Assembly: GCA_000997105.1 (NCBI GenBank)
Contig: LCEJ01000014.1
Coordinates: forward strand, 1 to 12,915
Length of the DNA: 12,915 bases
Origin: Candidatus Daviesbacteria bacterium GW2011_GWA2_42_7
GTDB lineage: Bacteria; Patescibacteriota; Microgenomatia; Daviesbacterales; UBA10151
Direction of reading: 5' to 3'
In this document: piece after piece, positions 1 through 5,710 of the stretch
Layout: each line of letters starts with the position of its first letter
Position numbering within the stretch: position 1 is the first letter of the stretch
The notes under the pieces: model-generated
What the model saw: the letters and a program-made list of their open reading frames with translations, nothing else
What the model was told of the DNA's origin: nothing
The model's database searches: none
Translations under genes and position numbers: made by a program

Positions 1-22
1 GAAGAGTTACAACAGGTATAAA

Positions 23-132
23 ATTTCTAATTAACCTAATTGACCTAATTACTAAATAAATCCCAATTACCAAATTTTAGAAATTGAGGCATTAGACATT
101 GATTAGAAATTAGTAATTAGAAATTAGAAATT
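23..132. repeat. AT-rich inverted word repeat upstream of rseP
   Basis: The left part (about 23-51) is built from CTAATT words and the right part (about 101-132) from TTAGAAATTA words. The reverse complement of the right part resembles the left, so a long imperfect hairpin is possible. The right arm runs directly into the rseP start codon. No clear -10 hexamer at leaderless spacing and no Shine-Dalgarno sequence is visible before rseP. It has the same layout as the spacer hairpins before rpsU, ybeY and dnaX but uses different words. Confidence 0.5.
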
Positions 133-1263
133 ATGTTACTTACAATTGTAGTTTTCATCTTTACACTATTAGTGTTAGTTATATCCCACGAGTTGGGGCA
201 TTTTTTGGCAGCCAAAAAATTCGGGATAAAAGTTTTGGAGTTTGGTTTTGGGCTGCCTCCTAAGATATTCGGTAAAAAGATTGGTGAAACCATATTTTCT
301 CTAAATGCCCTGCCGATTGGAGGCTTTGTAAAACTTTTTGGGGAAGATGAAACCGACAAAGATGTGTTAAAAAATACGCGTTCCTTTGCTTCCAAGCCTG
401 TTTTTCAAAGGATAATTGTCGTGGTGGCCGGGGTGGTAATGAATATAAGCCTGGCGGTAATCCTTTTTTGGGTGGTGCTTTTTGCCCGGGGTTTTGAAGA
501 GTCCATACCCCTTTTAACCCCCCACCAATTTGCAGGTGTAAACCAGGTTAACGAATCGGTAATTTTAATTGGTGGGGTTGCTCCGGGTTCACCGGCTGAG
601 GAAGCAGGGATTAAAGGAGGGGATAGGGTAACAGAAATAAACGGGGCAAAACTTGAGACCTCAGACCAGTTTATTAACCTGGCCAAGCAACGTTCCGGAG
701 AAAAGCTAACCTTAACCTTAGTTGACCCCGGTGAGAAAAAAAGGCAGGTGGAAGTTGTACCGAGGGTGAACCCTCCGGAGGGCCAGGGGCCTTTGGGGGT
801 GGAGATAGGTATGGTAAGTATTGCCCACCTAAAGTATGAAACGCCCACACAAAAGATTGCTTCAGGGGTTGTCCACAGCTACAACCTAACCACTTACTCT
901 TTTGATATTTTAGGTAAGCTTATTGCAACTTCCCTGGCCACAAGGAACCTGGAGCCAGTTTCCCAGTCGGTAGCAGGCCCGGTGGGAATTACCAATTTGA
1001 CAAGCTCGATCTTGCATACTGAGTCACCCCTGATCCCATACTTAAACTTTGTGGCTCTGCTTTCCTTAAATTTGGCAATAATTAACATTTTACCTTTTCC
1101 TGCTCTCGATGGTGGAAGAATATTCTTTTTGCTGATAGAAGCTGTAACCCGCAGGAAAGTAAAACCGGAAATAGAAAGATGGATTCATACTGTGGGTATG
1201 GCACTCTTGATCGCTTTAATAGTTGTAATTACCCTTTCCGATATCGGCAAACTTCTTCCCTAA
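133..1263 (+). CDS. rseP: RseP-family site-2 membrane metalloprotease (M50)
   Basis: Intramembrane zinc protease of the RseP/S2P family, which cleaves single-pass membrane proteins such as anti-sigma factors or leftover signal peptides inside the lipid bilayer. The zinc motif HELGH is at residues 19-23 within the first membrane segment. The second catalytic element, NILPFPALDGG, is at about 318-328. A single PDZ domain lies at about 140-215 (GGVAPGSPAEEAGIKGGD is its core). Further hydrophobic segments are at about 93-118, 300-320 and 350-370. The 376-residue length suits a one-PDZ member rather than the two-PDZ E. coli protein. The ATG at 133 is chosen because it places the HExxH helix at the normal distance from the N-terminus. 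No SD precedes it, and the repeat-rich leader abuts the start. The natural substrate cannot be read from the sequence. Confidence 0.95.
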   Translation: MLLTIVVFIFTLLVLVISHELGHFLAAKKFGIKVLEFGFGLPPKIFGKKIGETIFSLNALPIGGFVKLFGEDETDKDVLKNTRSFASKPVFQRIIVVVAGVVMNISLAVILFWVVLFARGFEESIPLLTPHQFAGVNQVNESVILIGGVAPGSPAEEAGIKGGDRVTEINGAKLETSDQFINLAKQRSGEKLTLTLVDPGEKKRQVEVVPRVNPPEGQGPLGVEIGMVSIAHLKYETPTQKIASGVVHSYNLTTYSFDILGKLIATSLATRNLEPVSQSVAGPVGITNLTSSILHTESPLIPYLNFVALLSLNLAIINILPFPALDGGRIFFLLIEAVTRRKVKPEIERWIHTVGMALLIALIVVITLSDIGKLLP

Positions 1264-1279
1264 AGTTGGCCTTCTGTTG

Positions 1280-1285
1280 TATTAT
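1280..1285 (+). promoter_or_regulatory. -10 hexamer predicting a leaderless mRNA
   Basis: TATTAT ends exactly 6 nt before the ATG at 1292, so transcription starting about 7 nt downstream of the hexamer would begin on the A of the start codon. No convincing -35 is visible, and no SD lies in the short rseP-to-1292 gap. Confidence 0.45.
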
Positions 1286-1291
1286 TAAAGT

Positions 1292-1549
1292 ATGCTGGCA
1301 CTGCTCTCTAAAGCCTTGTTGGTTTTGATGCTGGTTTTACTTTTACCCACCGGTTTGGTTTTTGCTTCCCAGGATGCTGTTCCGGGAGATAGGACTTACC
1401 CGATAAAAAGAGGTCTTGAAAATGTAATTGTGAAGGTCTCTTCTGTCCACCCAACTACACGGGCTTTTTTTAAAGCCGATATGAGCAAAAGAAGGTACAA
1501 AGAGGCTGTGGCTTTAGTCAAAAGGGGTGACACCGGCAGCCAAAGTTAA
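1292..1549 (+). CDS. DUF5667-like secreted protein, N-terminal part ended by in-frame TAA
   Basis: An 85-residue product. Residues 1-25 form a signal peptide: a long Leu/Val core ending VFA-SQ, a plausible signal peptidase I site. The mature part begins AVPGDRTYPIKRGLENV, which resembles the start of DUF5667 domains (PGD..YP.KR). It continues as a charged helix (MSKRRYKEAVALVKRGD). Translation stops at TAA 1547-1549, but the same frame continues downstream as recognisable helix (see next entry), so this looks like a truncated form of a longer protein. A leaderless promoter supports the start at 1292. The protein probably acts outside the cytoplasmic membrane. Its function is unknown. Confidence 0.65.
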   Translation: MLALLSKALLVLMLVLLLPTGLVFASQDAVPGDRTYPIKRGLENVIVKVSSVHPTTRAFFKADMSKRRYKEAVALVKRGDTGSQS

Positions 1550-1910
1550 CTTATTGAGCTGGTAACCCAAACTGAAGCTGCAGCAGAAGACATAGGGGAA
1601 ATATCAGACCCCAAGGTAAAACAAGAGCTGGTGGAAAACCTCTCCAAGCAGATTGTAGAATATAAAGTCGGTTTAAATAAATTAGAAACGGCAAACATAG
1701 AACCACCGGTTGTACCGGCAGCTCAACCCGCAACCCAACCGGTAGTACAACCGGTCCAACAGGCGCAGCCTCCCGTACAAGCTGTCCAGCCCACCCCTCT
1801 TGCCCAGCCATAATTTGTCAAAAGAGATTGAAAAAAAGAAAGAGGAAAAATCTGACAGGACTAAAAAGAAAGACGAAGACCGCTCTAACCAGAAGACGGG
1901 TAAGGATTGA
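1550..1910 (+). pseudogene. Downstream remainder of the DUF5667-like gene
   Basis: In the same frame as the 1292 gene, reading resumes directly after the stop: LIELVTQTEAAAEDIGEI, then an amphipathic helix (KQELVENLSKQIVEYKVG), then a Pro/Gln/Val-rich low-complexity tail. It ends at TAA 1811-1813. One frame over, from about 1809 to TGA 1908-1910, lies a Lys/Glu/Asp-rich stretch (NLSKEIEKKKEEKSDRTKKK) that looks like a coding tail, so a second lesion, one extra base in the C-rich run near 1791-1798, is possible. A single base change restoring a sense codon at 1547-1549 would rejoin the first two parts. Alternatives are sequencing error, recent nonsense mutation or readthrough. The second lesion is less certain because another frame is also open there. 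Confidence 0.55.
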
Positions 1911-1935
1911 TTTTTTACTGACCGACCCTTACAAT
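1907..1935 (+). promoter_or_regulatory. Promoter for the 1943 gene
   Basis: TTGATT (1907-1912), a 17-nt spacer, then TACAAT (1930-1935). The -10 ends 7 nt before the ATG at 1943, predicting a leader of 0-1 nt. The -35 overlaps the final stop of the preceding broken gene. Confidence 0.6.
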
Positions 1936-1942
1936 TTCCTGC

Positions 1943-2503
1943 ATGGTTGAGATAAATTTAGGTAGTATTGTAAAAAGCGGTGTTAATAGTGCCTGTGCCT
2001 TAGGCATTACTTTGTCCGGAGTTGTGCCGGATGTAAATACTACCGGTTACAATATTAAACCGGTAGTATTAACTGTCAGGCCAGGGGAACAAGTCCTGTT
2101 GGATTACCAGAAGTGGGAGCAAATTGTAGTTAAACCGTTTGACGAGGTGAATATTTTGGAAGATATCTCTGCTGGGCCGGGGTTGCCGGAAGAGATAGTG
2201 GTTGCTGCAGAGGCGCAGGGGATTGGCACAAAGGTTGCCCCCTGTAACCTTTACCGGAAAGCTACTTGTCCTCATTTTGATGGGGTGAAAAATAGTGTAA
2301 CTTTAAGTACTAAACTTATACAAGAGAAGCGGACTGTTTTAGTGGAAGGAAACCCTTTAAGCTTTATGCCCACAGGAGGCGGAAGGGTTAGGATAATTAT
2401 GGAAGCAACTAATAAGGCAACAGGTGAGGTTTTAAGACGCGATGAAACAGTAATAACTGTTTTGTACCAGAATTTTGTTCCGGAAGTATATAAGGGAGAA
2501 TGA
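1943..2503 (+). CDS. Hypothetical protein, beta-rich
   Basis: A 186-residue protein that I do not recognise. It has no signal peptide and no membrane segment. Alternating hydrophobic stretches (KPVVLTVRPGEQVLLDYQ, RTVLVEGNPL, GRVRIIMEATN, DETVITVLYQNF) suggest a beta-sandwich fold. Three cysteines (in SACALG, APCNLY and ATCPHF) are spread along the chain without a clear metal site. The start ATG is supported by a strong promoter placed for a leaderless transcript. It follows the broken DUF5667-like gene and is followed by about 200 bases with a candidate small RNA and a strong terminator. It is probably a single-gene transcript. Confidence 0.7.
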   Translation: MVEINLGSIVKSGVNSACALGITLSGVVPDVNTTGYNIKPVVLTVRPGEQVLLDYQKWEQIVVKPFDEVNILEDISAGPGLPEEIVVAAEAQGIGTKVAPCNLYRKATCPHFDGVKNSVTLSTKLIQEKRTVLVEGNPLSFMPTGGGRVRIIMEATNKATGEVLRRDETVITVLYQNFVPEVYKGE

Positions 2504-2571
2504 TCCTTTTACATAAAGCCCTCCTACGTTGTAACATATAGGCATGAAGTATTCGCAAAGTTTTCCAATTT

Positions 2572-2600
2572 TTGCATTTTGGGCCAGATTGTGGTAACAT
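2572..2600 (+). promoter_or_regulatory. Promoter in the 2504-2708 intergenic gap
   Basis: TTGCAT (2572-2577), a 17-nt spacer, then TAACAT (2595-2600). No open reading frame with a convincing start follows before the terminator, which points to a non-coding transcript. This is a sequence-level prediction only. Confidence 0.4.
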
Positions 2601-2606
2601 ACAACC

Positions 2607-2710
2607 ATAACAAGTTACCGGTGACAAATTCCCAGGTTGGGAAAAGTCATATACTGTATGGTGTATGACTATCTGGCTAACTGACCTCACCTTTCCGGTG
2701 AGGTTTTTTT
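2607..2710 (+). ncRNA. Candidate structured small RNA (about 104 nt)
   Basis: From the predicted start near 2607 the transcript would hold hairpin TTCCCA/TGGGAA (2629-2634 with 2638-2643, 3-nt loop). Next comes a 10-bp hairpin of 2645-2654 with 2661-2670 (one G-U pair, 6-nt loop), then the terminator hairpin with U-run (2684-2710). Serial stem-loops between a good promoter and a strong terminator, with no plausible small ORF, fit a small RNA. I do not recognise it as SRP RNA, tmRNA, 6S RNA or RNase P RNA. The alternative is a structured 3' UTR of the 1943 gene. Confidence 0.35.
2684..2710 (+). terminator. Strong intrinsic terminator
   Basis: Perfect 8-bp stem ACCTCACC/GGTGAGGT with loop TTTCC, followed by a run of seven T. 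It ends the 1943 gene and/or the candidate small RNA. The T-run overlaps the stop codon of the convergent DUF3800-like gene. Confidence 0.9.
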
Positions 2711-3266
2711 AAGCATTTACCCAAAGTTCGAGAGAAAGTTTCTTCTCCTTCTTTAATTTATTGAACCATTTTTTGGCGTCCTTTTCTTCCGGGTTATCAT
2801 GATAATATCTGATTAAGCTGGCTAGTGCATCAGCAAGCTGAATACCAACTTCTGATCTGCTTCTCACAGTTTTTAGCTTTTTAACTGCGACACCTTTATC
2901 CCTAAGGACTTTTTTGAGTTTGTGTTCATACCACTTTGGTTTTTCTCCATCAATGTAGATTTTGTTGATGTTTTCCTCAATGATCAGATGTTGAAATACT
3001 GATTCCAGTATCGCCCCGAGACCAACTGGATTTTCGAAAATTGCTACTTTAACTGTGAAATCAAGTTCGAAGATACGAGAGAGGAATTTATTTTTCATCA
3101 GCCATCTTTCTTCAGCCCAATGGAAGGAGCTAATATTAAGATCCTTTTCGATCTTTTTAATTCCATCTTCAAACTTCTCTAAGTTTTTGACCCTTACATA
3201 GACGACAGAAGCAGTAGAATGGCCGGTTTGTTTATGGATACCTGACTCATCAATAAAGATGACCAT
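2709..3266 (-). CDS. DUF3800-like protein (predicted RNase H-like fold)
   Basis: A 185-residue protein resembling the DUF3800 family. The N-terminal strand carries FIDESG (4-9, acidic D6/E7). A central strand carries IDGEKP (105-110, D106), and the C-terminal helix carries QLADALA (143-149, D146). Spaced acidic residues of this kind suggest a metal-dependent RNase H-like active site. Many members are uncharacterised and some occur in mobile or defence contexts, so nuclease activity here is inference. The C-terminus is Lys-rich, which could bind nucleic acid. The gene stands alone, convergent with the upstream terminator and divergent from the T-box operon. The start at 3266 is favoured by a -10-like hexamer exactly 6 nt before it and by FIDESG sitting at the N-terminus as is usual in the family. 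Confidence 0.75.
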   Translation of the reverse strand: MVIFIDESGIHKQTGHSTASVVYVRVKNLEKFEDGIKKIEKDLNISSFHWAEERWLMKNKFLSRIFELDFTVKVAIFENPVGLGAILESVFQHLIIEENINKIYIDGEKPKWYEHKLKKVLRDKGVAVKKLKTVRSRSEVGIQLADALASLIRYYHDNPEEKDAKKWFNKLKKEKKLSLELWVNA

Positions 3267-3272
3267 GAATTT

Positions 3273-3278
3273 ATCCTA
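3273..3278 (-). promoter_or_regulatory. -10-like hexamer for the DUF3800-like gene
   Basis: On the minus strand TAGGAT lies exactly 6 nt before the ATG at 3266, the same leaderless spacing seen at 1292, 9787 and 10813. The -35 is weak. Confidence 0.35.
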
Positions 3279-3306
3279 ACATATTTAATTTTCTGTAACG
3301 GGTTAT

Positions 3307-3336
3307 TTGACAGACCGCTCTTGCCGATGGTAAAAT
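3307..3336 (+). promoter_or_regulatory. Promoter of the T-box / GNAT-proS operon
   Basis: Consensus TTGACA (3307-3312), an 18-nt spacer, then TAAAAT (3331-3336). The start is predicted near 3343, giving a leader of about 190 nt. This long leader is unlike the leaderless genes around it. Confidence 0.75.
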
Positions 3337-3342
3337 TTTCCT

Positions 3343-3534
3343 AAAGCTGTGAAGGAGTTTCCCGCTCCAGAGCTGGGTACGATGAGTATCCCCGGAAGCC
3401 TAACCGTAAAATAAGGACGCTGATGATAGTCAGCTGACAAGTCCTGAGACGTGAGTTAAAGGAAAAAGCAAGGTGGTACCACGAGAGACCTCGTCCTTGT
3501 TCTCAGATTTCTGAGGGCAGAGACGAGGTTTTTT
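3343..3534 (+). promoter_or_regulatory. T-box riboswitch, candidate proline (CCU) specifier
   Basis: The leader carries AAGGTGGTACCACG (3470-3483), the T-box signature. The antiterminator would be CAAGG (3469-3473) with CCTTG (3495-3499), bulge TGGTACC, and ACGAG (3481-3485) with CTCGT (3490-3494). UGGU would pair with ACCA of an uncharged tRNA. Upstream, 3415-3444 folds as GGAC-GCTGA-loop-TCAGC-GTCC, likely Stem II or III. A candidate specifier is CCT at 3399-3401 in the context GAAGCCTA, matching the GAA-N-codon-A pattern of T-box specifier loops; AGTA lies at 3385-3388. CCU fits the downstream prolyl-tRNA synthetase. The specifier sits only about 56 nt from the predicted start, so Stem I would be shorter than the canonical form. 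Uncharged tRNA-Pro should favour readthrough. The T-box element is clear; the Stem I fold is not resolved. Confidence 0.9.
3489..3534 (+). terminator. T-box leader terminator
   Basis: CCTCGTC (3489-3495) pairs with GACGAGG (3522-3528), capped by an inner CTCAG/CTGAG hairpin (3502-3506 with 3511-3515), followed by six T (3529-3534). It competes with the antiterminator for the CCTCGTCC segment. The 3' arm also holds the GAGG that can act as SD for the gene starting at 3536. Confidence 0.9.
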
Positions 3535-3535
3535 G

Positions 3536-3949
3536 ATGGTTAAAAAAGCGAACTTGAACTATTTAGAAGATATTTTAAAACTTATAAGGTTAGGTGCTAA
3601 ACGCGGTAAGGTATTATTGCGCTCAAAAGCAGAAATTGGGGTCAATATAGATAGTTTCTTTATTTATACATTAAACAAAAAAGTGGTGGGTTGTGCAAGT
3701 CTTGAGGTGTATAATTTTAAATTGGCTGAAGTTAGGTCGTTGGTAGTGGATTATGATTACCATGGGCAAGGGATTGGTCGTAAGTTAGTCAAAAGATGTA
3801 TCAGTGTAGCTAAAAGGAAGGGGATTTTGGAAGTTTTGGCAGTTACAGACCAAGACCAATTCTTCTGGAAAGCCGGTTTTAGGAAATCTTTGGAAAATCA
3901 ATATCCGATGTTTCTAAAATTACGAGAGAGAGGTAGAATAGAGATATGA
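3536..3949 (+). CDS. GNAT-family N-acetyltransferase (ArgA-like)
   Basis: A 137-residue single GNAT domain that transfers an acetyl group from acetyl-CoA to an unknown amine. The pyrophosphate-binding motif A is YHGQGIGRKLV, preceded by the beta strand EVRSLVVDYD and followed by the helix VKRCISVAKRKG. The C-terminal FFWKAGFRKS element is typical of ArgA-like and related acetyltransferases. ATG 3536 is preferred over TTG 3533 because GAGG at 3525-3528 lies 7 nt upstream as a modest SD. That SD is part of the terminator stem. The stop overlaps the proS start (ATGA), so the two genes are translationally coupled and share T-box control. Co-regulation suggests a role tied to proline, glutamate or tRNA-Pro supply, but the substrate cannot be told from sequence. 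Confidence 0.85.
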   Translation: MVKKANLNYLEDILKLIRLGAKRGKVLLRSKAEIGVNIDSFFIYTLNKKVVGCASLEVYNFKLAEVRSLVVDYDYHGQGIGRKLVKRCISVAKRKGILEVLAVTDQDQFFWKAGFRKSLENQYPMFLKLRERGRIEI

Positions 3950-5658
3950 AATACTCGAAACTTTTTCCTAAAACTATAAAGCAAGTTCCTCAAGATACAA
4001 CTTTAAAATCGCATCAGTTGCTATATAGAGGTGGATTTATCCGTGAGAGTGTGGCGGGCAGGTATTATTTCTTGCCTCTGGCATTACGGGTTAACCAGAA
4101 AATCCAGGCTATAATCAAAGACGAAATGGATAAGGCTGGAGGTCAGGAACTAAGTGCTCCGATTTTGCACCCAATTGCTCTTTGGAAAGAAACCAATAGA
4201 ACAACTTCAGTGGGGTTTGAGCTGATGAAGGTTAAAGACCGCAATGAGATGGAGTTTGTTTTGGGCGGTACTGCGGAAGAAATGATTGTTGATTTAATAC
4301 GTAAATTTCAGATTAGTTATAAAGATTTGCCGCTAAATTTATATCAGTTTTCTACGAAATTCCGCGATGAACTGCGGGCACGGGGAGGACTTTTAAGGAC
4401 AAGAGAATTTACTATGAAAGACGCCTACTCGTTTGATGTATCAGAAGAGGAGTTTAAGAAAGAATATCGCAAAATGGGGGATGTTTATACCAGAATGTTT
4501 GAGCGAATGGGTTTAAAAACAATTGTTGTTGAATCTGATAACGGTTATATCGGCGGAGAATATTGTCATGAGTTTGTTGTTGAATCAGAGGTTGGTGAAA
4601 GTAAGTTTTTGGTAAATAAGGATGGTACTTATGCGGCACACGAAGACGTTGCCAGGTTTATCCCGGAAAAGAAAAATGCAGGAGAAGTAGAAAAGCTTTT
4701 GCAGGAAGTTGAGGTAGTTAGGGGAGCTACGATGGAAGATGGAGTGAAGCTCCACAATTTGCCTTTATGGCAACAGATTAAAGATGTTTTATTTGTAGAC
4801 GAGAATGGCAGATTTATCTTAGCCATTATTCGAGGTGATTATGATGTGAATGAAACCAAGTTGCTCCATATTATTAAAGCATACCAATTAAGACATGCAA
4901 CAGAAGAGGAGATAAGAGAAAAAATTCATTCCGAGCCCGGTTTTATCTCTCCTGTGGGGATAAAGGATATTGTAGACAAAAATGTCGAGTTAATTATTGT
5001 TGCTGATGAAACTTTGGCGACAATAAAAAATGCTTACGGAGGAGCCAATAAAAAGGATATGGATCTGCTTAATATGAATATGGGGCGGGATTTTAAGCCG
5101 GATATTGTGGCGGATATTGCTTTAGCAAAAGAGGGGGACATAGCACCGGATGGCAGCGGTCCCTTAGCTGTAAAACGGGGGATTGAAGTGGGTAATATTT
5201 TCCAGCTGGGATTTCACTATTCGTCCAGGATGGTAAATGCCACCTTTATTGACAAGGATGGTAAGCCTAAACCTTATTACATGGGTTGTTATGGTATTGG
5301 GCTTGGCAGAACGATGGCGACAATAGCAGAAATTTCAAATGATGAGAAGGGGATTATTTGGCCGGAGGGTGTGGCGCCATATAAAATCCACTTGGTTGGT
5401 TTGGATTTAGAGGAAGAAAGCGTGAAGGGTGAAGCGGAAAGAGTTTACAAGTTGTTGCAGGCAGAAGGGTTGGAAGTTTTGTTTGATGATAGAATCGGGA
5501 TTTCGGCCGGGGAAAAGTTTGCTGATGCCGATCTAATCGGTATCCCTTACCGGGTGGTGGTTTCCAAAAAGACTGGGGATAAGCTGGAGGTTAAAAAGCG
5601 GTCGGAAAAAGAAATCGGATTTTATACCCTGGAGGAATTCCTTAAAATTTTGGGCTAA
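3946..5658 (+). CDS. proS: Prolyl-tRNA synthetase, bacterial type with INS domain
   Basis: Class II aminoacyl-tRNA synthetase that charges tRNA-Pro with proline in the cytoplasm; 570 residues, normal for the bacterial long form. Class II motif 2 is at 139-164 (FRDELRARGG, then REFTMKDAYSFD). Motif 3 (YGIGLGRTMATIAE) is near residue 450. Between them, at about 220-400, is the INS editing domain with LAIIRGDYDVNETKL and the SEPGFISPVGI segment, which in characterised enzymes removes misattached alanine. The C-terminal third is the HGTP anticodon-binding domain (PYKIHLVGLDLEEESV onward). It overlaps the GNAT stop codon by four bases and is the main expected target of the T-box leader. A likely separate promoter for tig follows 15 nt after its stop. 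Confidence 0.97.
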   Translation: MKYSKLFPKTIKQVPQDTTLKSHQLLYRGGFIRESVAGRYYFLPLALRVNQKIQAIIKDEMDKAGGQELSAPILHPIALWKETNRTTSVGFELMKVKDRNEMEFVLGGTAEEMIVDLIRKFQISYKDLPLNLYQFSTKFRDELRARGGLLRTREFTMKDAYSFDVSEEEFKKEYRKMGDVYTRMFERMGLKTIVVESDNGYIGGEYCHEFVVESEVGESKFLVNKDGTYAAHEDVARFIPEKKNAGEVEKLLQEVEVVRGATMEDGVKLHNLPLWQQIKDVLFVDENGRFILAIIRGDYDVNETKLLHIIKAYQLRHATEEEIREKIHSEPGFISPVGIKDIVDKNVELIIVADETLATIKNAYGGANKKDMDLLNMNMGRDFKPDIVADIALAKEGDIAPDGSGPLAVKRGIEVGNIFQLGFHYSSRMVNATFIDKDGKPKPYYMGCYGIGLGRTMATIAEISNDEKGIIWPEGVAPYKIHLVGLDLEEESVKGEAERVYKLLQAEGLEVLFDDRIGISAGEKFADADLIGIPYRVVVSKKTGDKLEVKKRSEKEIGFYTLEEFLKILG

Positions 5659-5672
5659 TAGCCAGTTGCTCG

Positions 5673-5701
5673 TTGATTTTAGGGAGAAATTTTGTTAATC
5701 T
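5673..5701 (+). promoter_or_regulatory. Promoter of tig
   Basis: TTGATT (5673-5678), a 17-nt spacer, then TAATCT (5696-5701). The predicted start is near 5708, leaving a leader of at most about 3 nt before ATG 5711. The -35 is identical to that of the 1943 promoter. Confidence 0.55.
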
Positions 5702-5710
5702 TTTCACTTG

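Noticed and set aside
405..848. Minus-strand 147-residue open frame within rseP
   Set aside because: The plus strand encodes the RseP PDZ and membrane segments, so the antisense frame is a shadow.
2409..2690. Minus-strand 93-residue open frame
   Set aside because: It overlaps the end of the 1943 gene and the hairpin-rich spacer, has no recognisable domain, and its composition does not look coding.
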